DNA from: Dasyornis broadbenti
Taxonomy: Eukaryota; Chordata; Aves; Passeriformes; Dasyornithidae
NCBI GenBank assembly: GCA_013397935.1
Contig: VZRN01000230.1
Coordinates: 232,239-296,238, forward strand
Length of the DNA stretch: 64,000 bases
Direction: 5' to 3'
Part shown: one piece after another, positions 1-11,651 of the stretch
Position numbering within the stretch: position 1 is the stretch's first letter
Layout of the letters: each line of letters starts with the position of its first letter
Program-made: the position numbers and the translations under genes
Notes under the pieces: generated by a model
The model's database searches: none
What the model was told of the DNA's origin: nothing
Seen by the model: the letters and a program-made list of their open reading frames with translations, nothing else

Positions 1-76
1 AAGGAAGGAAGGAAGGAAGGAAGGAAGGAAGGAAGGAAGGAAGGAAGGAAGGAAGGAAGGAAGGAAGGAAGGAAGG
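1..76. repeat. (AAGG)n microsatellite
   Basis: Nineteen uninterrupted AAGG units start at the first base and end at GGTTGG. The array probably continues to the left of the window, so its true length is unknown. This is a purine-only strand and probably length-polymorphic. Confidence 0.98.
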
Positions 77-1316
77 TTGGTTAAGTGTGAAAATTATTTT
101 CCACTTCTAAAAGCAGTCCTGTGGTTTTGAGAATTTATCCTTAAATTAGGATCCCGTTTTCACGGCATGACTTGGATTTTTGATCAAGATCAGCCATTGA
201 GGAAAAGTTAGTCAAGAGCATCTGCCCCAGTTTCTGTTTCCCTCCTTGTGCTGTCTGAGCTGAAAATATAGAGCTGAAATAGAGCTGGACAAGGTTGAAA
301 GTGGCTCAAGGTGCAGTTTGTATCCCATGAGTTATCTGTCAGTAACCAATGGCTGATTCAAAGAGGGACATAAACTTTCAATTACCTACAATTATAGGAA
401 CTTTTAGCCAAGATAATGAAAAATCCAGGTTTTATGTGGTAGTGGTTTGGGATAAATTGTGAGGTCAGCAGTCTGATCTTCTTTTAGTGAGGCAAGATCC
501 ATAAACTTGAACTGTTAAAATCAGAGATCACATTTGCTTTTCATCTTTCATTTCTGTCTTAGAATCAGGATCAGAATTATGCAGAGAAAAATTAATACTT
601 GCGCACAGAATGTATATGTACCTATAAAACCAACTGTAGACTTTTTAAAAAAGGAATTAAGAAAAAAAATCAGTTTGAGATTGAAGCCTGAACACAGTGG
701 AAGGTTCTGACCATAGTCCCTGCAATAACAAGAACATGTTGAGGACTGTCAAGAAGCCAGATTGAGATGAATGAAGAAGTCCCCAGTAAGTACCTGGTGG
801 CGGCCCGTAAGGTCTTGCCTCCAGCCTGGGTGCTGCAGGCGGCATTTTGGCAGTGTTGCACAGGATCTCAGGGACCTTGTCTAGCAGATGTCAGTAGAAA
901 TTTTCCATTTGGAGTCAATTACTTTCTAACAGAAGCCATTATGCTGGATACATAAACTTCCAGCCCAACAGGGAGTCGGAGCTACGTTCCTCAGAGTACA
1001 GGTCAGATGAATTTGCCGCCTACCTGAGGTTTAAAACGTGGCTTCAAGGTCGGATGGGGACATTTGCCTGAACCTGCTTCTGCTGTTTGGTTGCATTTAT
1101 TAGGAATATCAACCATGCATTTTCTGGATCACTTCTGATTCTTGCATTCAGTACACAGCTGACACAGATCACACCTTGTGCAGTGCTGAGGAGGGTTGCA
1201 AATGTATGGCTTTTTTCCATGCTTATGTTTATGCTGTCTCAGTCACACTCATTCTGGTGTTTTCCCTGTTTCACTGTGCTTGGTAATAAGTCAGTCTAAG
1301 AAAGTGATTCCCTTTT
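77..1316. other. Unannotated unique-looking DNA
   Basis: No gene, RNA or recognised repeat was found. The stretch is moderately AT-rich. The short frames here (60-90 codons) overlap one another on both strands, have no splice-site support and no recognisable protein content. Confidence 0.6.
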
Positions 1317-1454
1317 TCATAGGATCACAGATAAATAGAATGGTTTGGGTTGAAAGGGACATTAAAGGGTCTCTTGTTCCAACACCCTCCCATAGGCAAG
1401 GACGTTTTCCACTAGACCAGGTTGCTCAGGGCCCCCTCGAACCTGGAGCATGTA
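1317..1454 (-). mobile_element. CR1: CR1 LINE 3' fragment
   Basis: Read on the plus strand it begins with a degenerate tail, then GGTTTGGGTTGAAAGGGACA, then the CR1 block around CCACTAGACCAGGTTGCTC. That is the reverse complement of a CR1 3' end, so the element lies on the minus strand with its 3' end at 1317. About 140 bp survive. It is 5'-truncated and has no coding capacity. Confidence 0.9.
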
Positions 1455-3939
1455 CGTAAGGATAATACAATTTCTCCTCCCTCAAAAGAGCTCAGCTTGG
1501 CCCAAAACATGAGGACTCACTGGACCAACTGGGAAGAAATGCCCTTCATTGGAAGGGATCTTTGTGGTTCTGGATTTGTCTCCTTCTCCATGCCTGCAAA
1601 TTGTGTAGGTTTAATAAATTAAGAAATGGAGTCTTGGATATGCTCTGGGGAAACACAGCCCTGCCTAGACCAAGGAGGGATTTGTTTGCAAAGGCAAGTT
1701 GCCACCTTGCTGCATCTTCCTCCAGTGCCTTCCAACCAGCAGTACTTTAAATCTTTTTACTGTTGAGATTGGTTTATTATGAGCCTGAGATATAAAGGTT
1801 GGAAACATCCAGCAATGGAGAAGCAATGTTTGCTGTCAAATATAGTGCAGTAGATTTAAAAGGCCATTTGGAATAGCACCAACATGGGCATTTTTTGTCT
1901 CTGAAAAATTTTCTTTCTCTGCTATTCCTCCTGCTCAGTGCCTGCAGTGTGTCTCAGTGCAGGAGTCCACAAACACACAGGTGATCTCACTGCTCTCAGC
2001 AGAATTATTTTTAGTCAGAAGAATCATTTGCAGCAGCAGACTCTGAGTGTTGCTTGCAAGAAAATCCATAATTGAAAGGGTATATGAAATTAAAACTTAA
2101 ACCTTCAAGTACCACAAGGGAAAAAAAAAGAAATTTAGCTCTGTTTGTGCAATTTATATCTTTTTATATCTAAGTATAATTCTACACATTTTTATTTATA
2201 TGTCTCCAAGCAGGTAATAATTAAGACAGATGCAGATGCCTAGAATTCAAACCATTTTTGCTTGCTATTGTTTGTGCTGTATGCTCAGGAGCTTTAGTTA
2301 TGTTTTGAACAACCAGTGAGTTAAAATTGCAAATACCTACAGATCTTAGCCTGCCTTGAGCAGCCTTTTTGGTTCTGATTCCTGACCTACTTTAGAGGGT
2401 TTATTTATTTTTTTGCTGAAGGTAGCACCCAGCTTTTCAAAACAAGATGCTGAGCTAGAGGAATATTTCTAAACAATAACTTAGTTTGAGAGCAGTCACT
2501 TACTGTAGGCTGTGTAAGTTCTGGGAATGAAGGATTATATCAAAACAACAATTTTGTTTCTCTAGGTAAATATAGAGTGACTTCGGCTGAATTGTCGGGG
2601 GAGAAATGCAGGCAGTGGAGGAGGAAGGAAAGGATGAGCAGAGGGATAGGGTCTAAAGTTTATAGGTATTGTGTATAGCACAAGAGAAGTTTATTCTTTG
2701 AGCGTACCATAATAAAAAAAGAAAATTTTCGATGTGCTGCAATGTTACTACAGTTGTGTGTCCAGAGAAATCACATTATGTGACATTATGTAGAGCAGCA
2801 CCCCATCAGTGACTTCCACTTTCACTGAACTTTCTTCCATCACCTGTCATCTTAAAGCAGTGTGTGCATGACTCAGAAGTCAAAATCAGTAGAAATAAGG
2901 AAAATGTAAGTCCTTTAGGCCCACTCACTGCTAGTTTCAATGGCAATCTAGCAGCTGAGTGCTACAGTGACAGGATTTCAGAGAGGCTTTTTGCAATAGT
3001 GGTGTACAATAAAGTGCTGTTATAGTTAATCTATAGTGTTCTGAAGAAAAGGTCTTTGCATGCAACACATTGATATGAGTATGTGTTATTTAATTTAATA
3101 TTTTCAGATTATATAGGGAAAATAGACCATCTCCAGCAAAAGCAAAATGCTTGCAGTTTTATAAAGGGGGGGAAAATCTAGCAGATTTCCAAATAAAAAT
3201 TCAAATAGGCTTTAACTTGTACAGCTTTGAGTGCCAATAGGTAGATTAAAAGTTAGCTTGAAAAAATGCCTGAGGGAGCAAACAGTTGCTTAATGAGGAT
3301 ACATGGAATGAAATTAAAATGCAGCCTTAATAAAGATAAATTCAAAATGTAATGTTAGCAAAGTCATATTATTTAAATCACATTCCCGTCTATAAAGTGA
3401 CTACATTTGGTCTATCTGGAAAAACAGAATGAAGAAAACATACACAAACCCTCTAATGATCTCCCAAATCTCAAAGGTTGACTTCAAAATTATGGAATAA
3501 GATTTAGCCCACAGAGAATATGAATGGTTACATACAGCGCAGAAAACCTCATTTCAACTTAGGGAATCTTCAAAGCTGTCTTCCCAAAAGGGCTGGATGT
3601 GCATGTTTTGGCTAGTGAGAAACAGATTAGTTTTGCTAAATATTAATAAGCCTTTCCTATATGCCTTAATACTTGTTATATTCTCATGCTGTTTTCCTCA
3701 GCAGTAAGAGTGTCTTATTGATCTGACACAGGTATTTCACTGCACACGGTGACACTGAACACACAGATGTTAAAAATAAGACCCGCCACACTCAGAGCTG
3801 AGTTGACAGACATTTACTTCAGCAGCAGCAGGTACTTCATTAGGCACAGCTCTAATTCAGCTCAGCCTGTGACCCCATCGTTTACAGTACTGCTCTGAGA
3901 TGTGCTGACGTCTTGTCCATGAGCTGCTCCTGTCTGTGT
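1455..3939. other. Unannotated AT-rich DNA
   Basis: No gene or recognised transposon. The stretch contains only short A or T runs. No frame longer than about 60 codons that looks coding was found. Confidence 0.55.
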
Positions 3940-4290
3940 CATGGGAACACAGACTATCCTGAGTCGGAAGGGACCCATCAGGATCATCAGTCCAACTCCT
4001 GGCCCTGCACAGGACATCCCAGCAATCCCACTCTGTGCCTGAGAGCATTGTCCAAACACTTTTTGAGCTCTGTCAGCCTTGGGGCTGTGATCATTCCCTG
4101 GGGAGCCTGCTCAGTGCCCGACCATCCTCTGGGTGAAAAACCTTTTCCGCATATCCAGCCTAAACCACCCCGAAACAGCTTCATGCTGTCCCCTTGAGTC
4201 CTGTCACTGGTCACCAGAGAGGAGAGATGGGTGCCTGTCCCTCTGCCACCCCTCATAAGGAAGCTGCAGTCTGCTCTGAGGCTGTGTAAG
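3940..4290 (-). mobile_element. CR1: CR1 LINE, ORF2 C-terminal end and 3' UTR
   Basis: The plus strand shows the reverse complement of a CR1 subfamily whose 3' end reads TCGGAAGGGACCCATCAGGA and TGGCCCTGCACAGGACATCC. On the minus strand the frame at 3987-4394 contains a decayed ORF2 C-terminus (DRTQGDSMKL, then LTELKKCLDNALRH), matching the CR1 pattern of a basic strand followed by 'FKKxLDxAL'. About 350 bp remain, 5'-truncated. The different consensus from most other copies here indicates a separate CR1 subfamily. Confidence 0.9.
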
Positions 4291-5479
4291 GTGAAAGTTC
4301 TGTGCAGGGTATCACACTCAGTCCTAATAAAACCACAGTGGGTACATGCAAGTCTGCCGCACCCTGACAAATACCCCATTACGTGATGCAGCAAAATGTG
4401 CTCGGTGTATATGGAAAGAGGAGATGTTGAAGGGAGTCTTCACCCTGCATTCGAAGTGACATTTCTTATTTAAGGAGCTGGTTGTAAGATCGAGACAAAC
4501 CACTGAGAACAATTGGCTGTGTGGTAAAACACTTCTCACAGAGCTGAGACAGCCGCTAGCACAGCAGCGTGCACCGCTCTGAGTCTGATTAGAATTCTGG
4601 TGAATAAGCTCCTACAATTATGATTTGATTTTAATTAGTTTAGATATTAACAGAGTAGGCCCCAGCAGTGTTTAAATGTCACTGAGTTTCCCAGAAGGCC
4701 AAGGGTGTCTCAGCCATCTTTCTTGCTTTGTCCAAAGGGCCTCCGGGAAACCAAGAAAAAGCCAAGAAATATCAAAGCCTCGAGTACACTGTGGTCACCC
4801 ACACTAATCAGCATTGGGTCTGTCAAGCGTCTCTGTGACTTACATTACCAAACCTTTTAAAGAGGCACATTTTAATAATTTCCTGAAATTACCCACTAAG
4901 GGCATATGTAACATTTAGCACATTATTATAGACACTGCACTGAGGTTCATCAATCAATCAAAACAGAGTGTAATGTGCATGTTTAAGCTAGATCACAGAA
5001 GAGACTGTTGTTGTTGAGAACTTTTCAAAACACTTTGGTGCCAGTCTTCTGGGGTGGCAACTAATTAGGAAGAAGGTGACCGGTGCCACTGTGCACTGGG
5101 AAAATATTGCCAGGTTGACTCCGAGTGTGAAGCAGCTTTTTTTCCTTAGCTGAAGCAGTTGATTTGCTTTTGTGAAGCTCAGAGATTGAAGGGTCCTTGA
5201 GGAATCTGAAGGCCCTGACTGCTGTTCAAGTCAGTCCTTTAGTTTTAAGAAGAAAAAGAACTGCAGAGCTAAAAAAGTTAGAGCATAACTCTGTGGAGGG
5301 AATTTAGTAGACAAAATACTGTGCCAAATATTATTTTTTCATGATGAAATTAAAATAAGTTTCTAGATTTTAAAATGTCCCCAGTAGATTATTGATCTAA
5401 GTTTCAAGAAAACTAAGTGAGACTCAGCTCCAAACTTAGTTGTCTGAAAGTACACTGAGGGTCAGAATCCTCGTTATTA
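4291..5479. other. Unique DNA with CNE-like stretch
   Basis: No transposon recognised. 4560-5000 is notable for AT-rich homeodomain-type words (TTTTAATTAGTTTAG, ATCAATCAATCAA) mixed with CpG-containing words and without low-complexity runs. Such composition is common in vertebrate conserved non-coding elements, but conservation cannot be seen from one sequence. Confidence 0.35.
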
Positions 5480-5640
5480 GGGGATGCCCAATCCCTGGAA
5501 GTGTTCAAGGCCAGATTGGATGGGGGTTCTGGGCAACTTGATCTAGTAGGTGGCATCCCTGCTCATGGCAGGAAGATTGGAAAAAAGTGATCTTTAAGGT
5601 CCCTTCCAAGCCAAGACTTTCTGCAATAATATGGTTTTAT
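5480..5640 (+). mobile_element. CR1: CR1 LINE 3' fragment
   Basis: CCCTGGAAGTGTTCAAGGCC, GATTGGATGGGGGT, and TCTTTAAGGTCCCTTCCAAG occur in CR1 order and end in a decayed octamer tail near 5640. Only the last 160 bp remain, in plus orientation. Confidence 0.92.
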
Positions 5641-7145
5641 TAGAGTAGATTCTGGCTCATATTAATTCTCTAAGCAAAGGAAATTGTGCCCTTTGAGTGC
5701 ATTAGAATATTGAAGATGTTGGCTCGGAGCTATCAGGTACAAAACAGGAGATGGATCAAATCTACTCCCTTCTGGACAGGCATCTGAAGATTAGGCAAGG
5801 CACTGTACAGCACTGAAAATTACTGGGCTAAAGGTAAAGATACCATAATATCCAGCCTCTTCTCTACTGCACCGTATGTAACAATAATAACATAAACTTG
5901 GAGATATTGTCTGTGGTGTCTAGGACACAAATTCCCCAAGCACTTAATTTTTAGCCGCTCACTCTGCACATCATTTAAGAGGCTGCAAGTAGGTGGACTA
6001 TGAGCCACCTGTCAAATCAAGATTACTGAGACATACTAAATTCTGTAGACAATAACATGCCAAGGAATAAGACATTAATATAATTTCTGGCCATCAAAAT
6101 GATCAAGTGGAAGTAAGAGCTGACTTGATGTGAGTTCAAGATAAAACTCTGAGTGCCAGCTCCTTACCTGGATTGCGAGCAGGAGCAAATCTGTGAGATA
6201 ACAAACAGAAATTCCTGTGAGGCATCTCCCACGTTGTGATGAGAGAAACTACCTAAATACCATAAAGAAAAATGGAAAAGAAAAATTCTCTGGGGTGGTG
6301 AAGCTGTTCCTGTCCAGAGCCCCTCTTTTCTTTGGACCTGAAGGCAAAGTTGGCAAAGTTCACACTGAACTGCACTTACCTCTGGATCTTCCTGGGGCTC
6401 AGTGTGAGGCTCCCTGTGATTCCATCACTACAGTCGTCTTCTGTAGGAATTTTCCTTTATTTCAGTCAAAAGTGTTCACCATCAGAATGGTGTTTTCATG
6501 ACATGCAACTAAGAAATGATTCATGTGTGCAACACAAAAGCATGCAGAAATCTTTGAGGTTGCAAAGCCTCCTAGAAGTTATTGGAATATAATGTAAGGA
6601 TGTAAGTCCAACCTGAAGTGTTTTGGTGCTCCATGAGGTGTCCCATGAGCTACGGAATGTCATGTGCTACTCCCAAGACATGCTGAGGCTCTGTCAGGAA
6701 GATTTCCTGTCTCTAAAGACTAAAGCTGTGACAGAGAACAAGCCAGCAGCAAAGCAGGAGGGATGATAAGAAACTGAGCATGTGGGATCATTCTCTGTCC
6801 TGTTTTTATCAGTGGTAACTATAAAGGACTGCTGATTGGCTTTAAAGAGCAGAATGCAGTGCTGGTTTGGCAGCTAGAAAACACCTAGGAATGTTTGACC
6901 TAGGATGACAGGAGAGGAATGGCTTTCTGGAGGTGCAACAATCTCACTTAGGATGTGGAAAATGGAGAAGGGTGTCACAGGTCAATTAGTCTCGACATAG
7001 GGAATTTTACCTAATTTAACTATCAATTAACACAAATTTCTGATTACTGAAGAAAAACTTAGTAAAATGTCTTCTCTTGCCCTTATTCAATCTGAACTTC
7101 AGTCATCACCTCTTCTTGCCTCTTCCTAGTTTCAAACTTCCTGGG
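5641..7145. other. Unannotated unique-looking DNA
   Basis: No transposon, RNA gene or coding frame could be supported. The longest frames (94 and 86 codons at 6217-6592) overlap in different frames and show no domain or splice signal. Confidence 0.5.
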
Positions 7146-7169
7146 TTTTTTTTTTTTGGTTTTTTTTTT
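7146..7169. repeat. Poly-T tract
   Basis: Twelve Ts, then GG, then ten Ts. A simple homopolymer run; no polyadenylated insert could be assigned to it. Confidence 0.95.
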
Positions 7170-7269
7170 AGTGTGTGTTACACTTAAGCCATTCCCATTC
7201 TGCTGATGTGATGGGTTTTGTGAGAGACCGAAATCATTAATGGCTTAAACATTTCTAAAATCATTGGAG

Positions 7270-8110
7270 GACATTTTCCCACTGTAGCAAACTGCAAAGA
7301 GGGAGCTGTTCATCAGGAGACGCCACAGCCCACCCCTCCCCAGGTATGCCTACTGATGGAATTTGGACTGTGATGGGAACTTGGGATAAGATAAAGGGGA
7401 TACTATTGTCCAATCCCAGGAGAAGAATGTATCTATACGTGATACTGGAAGAGAGATTGGAATGCTGATGGCTCAAACACTCAGGGGGAAGCTGCAAAGT
7501 GACTGCCCCAGCACAGCCCATCAGCTCAGGCTATGAGATAAGGAAAGAGGCAAATCCTGGAGGCTGGTCCTTCTTCTTTGTCCTTACTCAAGTGACTCAG
7601 CTGTGATAACTCCCGGGCACTCCGGGACATTCATACCTGCAGGTGTTCACCTCTGCTGATGGGCTGTGATGGGCCATAATGGATTTTTCTGGTCTGGAGT
7701 AATAGGCAGCTGGATTGTCTTAGAAGTTGTAAAAGACTCCCAAAGTGTGCCCTGATCCACAACATTACATCATCCGGTCCCTGGGCATTCCCATCTGAAC
7801 CTGAGCAAATATAAACCAAATAGATGTTGGGTTCTGGGCTTTCCCCTCCACACTTAATGTATCCAGTCTGCAACCATCACTTTGATCCAGACTGCGACCA
7901 TCACTTCAACCAACAGACATCAAAATTGCAACAACCAAGCTTTGTCAGGAGGCCTACGGGTGGTGGGATCTTTCTACTCTTATCCTTTCCTTCTCTTATA
8001 CATTTCCACAAGTTTTTTTTTGCTTTCATATTGTCATATTACTATAGATAACAACAACCAAAACGTCTTTATGCCTGTTCGCCTGTACTATCAAATTGTT
8101 CTACAGTAAA
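7270..8110 (+). mobile_element. Putative ERVL-like solo LTR
   Basis: The order of blocks resembles avian ERVL long terminal repeats as I remember them: GGAGGCTGGTCCTTCTTCTT, then a tract with TGATGGGCTGTGATGGGCCA, then CATCATCCGG, an AATATAAACC TATA-like box near 7809, TTCTGGGCTTTCCCCTCC just downstream as a possible transcription start region, and finally a T/C-rich tract with ACAACAACC. No gag or pol sequence adjoins it, so it would be a solo LTR. Termini are not defined and no target-site duplication was identified. Family assignment is from memory of the LTR pattern only; alternatively it is unique DNA. Confidence 0.42.
7861..7908 (+). repeat. 24-bp tandem duplication
   Basis: ATCCAGTCTGCAACCATCAC and ATCCAGACTGCGACCATCAC follow each other with a period of 24 bases and few mismatches. 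It lies just after the TATA-like region of the putative LTR, where duplicated short units are common. Confidence 0.85.
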
Positions 8111-8379
8111 AGCTACATGACTGTATTTACAAATATTGATCATTCAGTGTTGTGTCTGCATTAACAAGAGCATGGGTTGTCTTTGCCTTCTGGGACAGGT
8201 TCTAAGAGGCTCAGAAGGTTGGGCTCATGTTTGTGGCAGAGCCTGGCTCTTTGCTTCTCATTCATTCTGTTCCAGTGTGGTTCTGCTGTCCCTACCGGGT
8301 GATTCAGCTCTAGTGTGCAAAGAAACAGGAGATCTGTGTGCTGCTCTCTTTGCCATGAAGCAGCTTCTCAACCTTAAGT

Positions 8380-8662
8380 CACCAATAAAATCGTTAAAGT
8401 TGGAAAAGACCTCCAAGAACATTAAATCCAGTTGTTGGCAACCGCCATGTTTGCCATTAAACCATGTTCTCATGTGCTATATCCACATTTTTTGAACACT
8501 TCCAGGGATGGTGACTCCATCACTTCCTTGGGTTATCTGTTCCAAAGCTTTACTTACCATGAAGAAAAAGTTCTAATATCTAACCTAAACTTCCCCTGGT
8601 GCAACTTGAGGCCATTTCATCTCATTCTGTCACTTCTTACCTGGGAGAACACTCCGAGCCTG
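8380..8662 (-). mobile_element. CR1: CR1 LINE 3' fragment
   Basis: The plus strand reads GTTGGAAAAGACCTCCAAGA, later CTTCCAGGGATGGTGACTCC, then CCCCTGGTGCAACTTGAGGC, in reverse-complement CR1 order. It covers the 3' UTR and part of the ORF2 end. The subfamily uses 'AAAAGACC' rather than 'AAGGGACC'. The octamer tail is badly decayed. Confidence 0.9.
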
Positions 8663-9080
8663 ATTCTCATAAAGCTCTGTAAATGTGAAGTTTAGCTGGG
8701 ACTGTGCGTGTGTCTGTGCTTACACATGATCATCTGTTTCTCCCTAAAGACTTATTAACATATTTGTCATTGTCAACAACTCTTCCAATGACATCAGATT
8801 CCAAGGGATGTTACGGGCTATCTCAGTAAAAGAGAAAAATTTTCTTGTGATTCCATCAGAAGACAGCTGCTATATAAACACAACACTTTTATTAGAGAAT
8901 CAGTGTAGAAGGGGCACTGTGTAGCTCAGGAGTGGGAAAATCTCAGTGTTTGCAGTTTATTAGAGATCAGGAAGCCCAAAGTCCTCACTTCAAACCATAA
9001 CAAATCTTCATTATTTCCACTGTTTTGGAAAGCAGCAGTTGGTGAAGAGGATGACCCTCTCTGGGGTCAGATTTGGTATC

Positions 9081-9275
9081 CCAGAGTCACAGAATGGTTC
9101 GAATTGGAAGGAACATTAAAGACCTCCTGGTTTCACTCCCCTGTCATGGGCAGGGAAATCTTCCACTATCCCAGGTTGCTCCAAGCCCCATCCAACCTGG
9201 CCTTGGACATTCCTGGGGATGGGGCAGCCACAGCTTCTCTGGGCAACCTCTGCCAGGATCTCAACACTCTCCTGT
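9081..9275 (-). mobile_element. CR1: CR1 LINE 3' fragment
   Basis: The tail AGAGTCACAGAATGG is followed by GGAAGGAACATTAAAGACCT, TCATGGGCAGGGAAATCTTC and GGGGATGGGGCAGCCACAGC. A minus-strand CR1 end of about 195 bp, relatively well preserved, with loss of CR1 similarity near TGTGGTAGAG. Confidence 0.93.
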
Positions 9276-9548
9276 GGTAGAGTTGTTCTGAGTCAACTGA
9301 GAGCATATATTTTTCTTTTGACTCTTTCCTCTTGTATTTTAAAAGAAATATTTTTTTTCTATTTTATATAGCAATACTGCTATTCCACCCCAAAACTGAT
9401 GAATTAGTTATACTGGGTTTATACACCTACACTTAACGGTCTGGATTTTGCCATGACCTTACAACATCAGCTTTACTTACTTCTGGTTTGTGCATAGAAA
9501 GTGATGCCAGAACATAATTAACCCTCACCATACAAGAAGTGTGGTTCT

Positions 9549-9812
9549 TTATCCCAAATCCTCTGGCCTAAATCCTCGTACTTGCTCAGGGCTTCCTATT
9601 TGTTTATGCACATAGGCTGGATTCTGGCTTGAGGCATCACACAGCTGATCAAGGACAGTGCAGAGGTTTTGTATCCTTTTGATTAACTCAGGCAGGTGTT
9701 GCATGAGAGTTGCCTCTGCCTTCCAGTGCTCCCTGTACTTTGTTCTCCTTTCTGTGTATTCATGAAGCAGCGTTCTCTGGACCTCAGGCTTTAGGAGGAA
9801 GCTGCCATCCAT
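9549..9812 (-). CDS. Candidate orphan exon or small ORF, unknown function
   Basis: A closed 87-codon frame, MDGSFLLKPEVQ to GFRPEDLG, runs from 9812 down to 9549. Its composition is more protein-like than any other frame in the window: charged helix (EYTERRTKYREHWKAEA), then an amphipathic stretch (LPELIKRIQNLCTVLDQLCD), no low complexity and no transposon similarity. I do not recognise a family. Upstream on the minus strand a pyrimidine-rich acceptor-like run ends TTTTACATTTTCCAG. An in-frame TAA lies between that AG and the ATG, so use of the second AG (ending ACACAG, 13 bases before the ATG) would be needed for an internal exon. A possible donor CAA/GTACGA sits near the end of the frame. 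It may be an exon of a larger minus-strand gene, a decayed exon, or chance. No start context or flanking exon confirms it. Confidence 0.25.
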   Translation of the reverse strand: MDGSFLLKPEVQRTLLHEYTERRTKYREHWKAEATLMQHLPELIKRIQNLCTVLDQLCDASSQNPAYVHKQIGSPEQVRGFRPEDLG

Positions 9813-11651
9813 CCAGCACCCACATCTGTGTTATAAATCAACTGGAAAATGTAAAAGTAAAGTAGCTTCAGCTCTTTACCAGTTTTCCCCTATTTTCTGT
9901 CTTATTCCTTGCCTACTCTGAGCTCAGGGAATAGACAGCCCAAGTTCTGAACAGAGCAGGGAGCAACGACTGCTTGGGTCTGTCTTTTCCCGGGGCTGAG
10001 ATGACACCTTTGTCCATCCAGGAAAAAACAGCCTTCACATGGCACCATTTAGTCAGACAGATGCCACCAAAATCATGTGATTAGCTGTGTTCTGGCTTCT
10101 AGTCAGGAATATTTCATGCTGAAGCTACAGGACTGGTGTGTCATGAGCAACAAGAAATCAGTTTTCAGCACAAGTCTTTCTTCTCTTGTTTCAGTCACTC
10201 TCAGCTTTTGTCTAAGTGAAGCTATTTCATAGAGGAAAAGCAACTGAGAAATGTTACATTAAAGAGCCTATCATTGACAGTGTTTTATATTTAATTACAG
10301 CTTTGATTCCTGTTTGAGAATAGCTATAAGGCATCTATTGTTTACAGTCACCTCTGTCTCATTAACAGCAGGGAAACTTTCTCTTTTTTATTTTTTTTTT
10401 TTCTATTGGCACTGTTTGCCACTGTGAAACAAACAGTGGATCAAGTCTGACAATTCTGAAAGTCTGATGTATAACACATATATATTTTTAAGGGATCATT
10501 AATACTGTTCATTTTTAAGGGAGAAATCAGATATATATCTAACCAGAATTTACTTTACAAAGGAACAATTTCTTATCCAGAAATTATCAAAATTTTCCAT
10601 CCCCCTGGACAGAAGCTAAAAATACCACTCATCTAGACAATATAAAAACCAGAAAACCTGCCCCCTAGATGACAGACACTTTATTTATTAAACAGAGAAC
10701 ACATCAATTATGTATAGCAGTTTTACTTATGTCAACTATTTTGTTGCACAGGAAGATTTACAGAAGGGTGGGAGGATAACAGGAAAGTGTGAAAACAAAG
10801 AAAATAAATAATTTCCTGGAAAAGGTTGAAAGGCAATCATTCCATTTTGAGACATATAAGCACAATAAAAAAGATACAAATAGTTTAAGGATTGACATAA
10901 TTGTGAGAAATATATACATTTAAGAGGGCAATGATGCACAGCCACAGAAACATAACCACAGATAATGAAGCATCTGCAAACGCCCTGCTGAATATTTTCT
11001 GCATAAAATGAAACATTTATTTTCATTTTACAAAAGGGATACGGTCAACTATAAGCGTTCATAACCACAACTGTAAACACCTAATTAGAAACTGTGACAA
11101 TGAGTTAAACGTTGAGAAACCACATCTGCTCCCCAAGTTATTGTTTGCTGCAAGAGTTTTCCCCTTCTGTACAGGGCTGAACAAAAAGGGCCGGGGCTCG
11201 TTCTCTGTCTGTAAGACCAGCTGGGAGGAGACAGCTTGTATCCATATGCTGAGACACTCTTCCTCCTGAAAACAGAGTGGCTGCATCCCACCTGCTGCTT
11301 GGAAATGGCTCCTGTATTGTGTGAACCCCTGAGCAGTGTGCAGACACTGCCTGGGTACTGCTTAACAAGGACCAAAACCATGGCTGGGAGCATTTGGAGG
11401 GTCAGGATAATCACAGGATGGTACCCAAGGCCTTTCTGTGTTATTGGCTGGTGGAAAAACAGGGCCTGGGAAGTAAGAAATGGATGGAAGGATCAGCTGA
11501 GAAAGAGCTGTTTATACGTACAGGGAGCTAAGGAAGTCTCTGTAATAACACAAATCTATCTAAGCAGTATGAAGAAAAGGCAGAGACAATGGGGTCACCA
11601 GATACCCCAGAGTGAACCCTAGAGCCCTGAAATACTTTTGAAACCACAGAC
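9813..11651. other. Unannotated DNA
   Basis: Mostly AT-rich unique-looking sequence with a T run at 10384-10402. 11100-11620 is less AT-rich and carries several overlapping 75-128 codon frames on both strands; their overlap and lack of domain content argue against coding. Confidence 0.5.
10384..10402. repeat. Poly-T tract
   Basis: T-run interrupted by one A. Simple sequence only. Confidence 0.9.

Noticed and set aside
3987..4394. 135-codon minus-strand frame as a host gene
   Set aside because: Its C-terminal half is the CR1 ORF2 end; the rest is chance extension.
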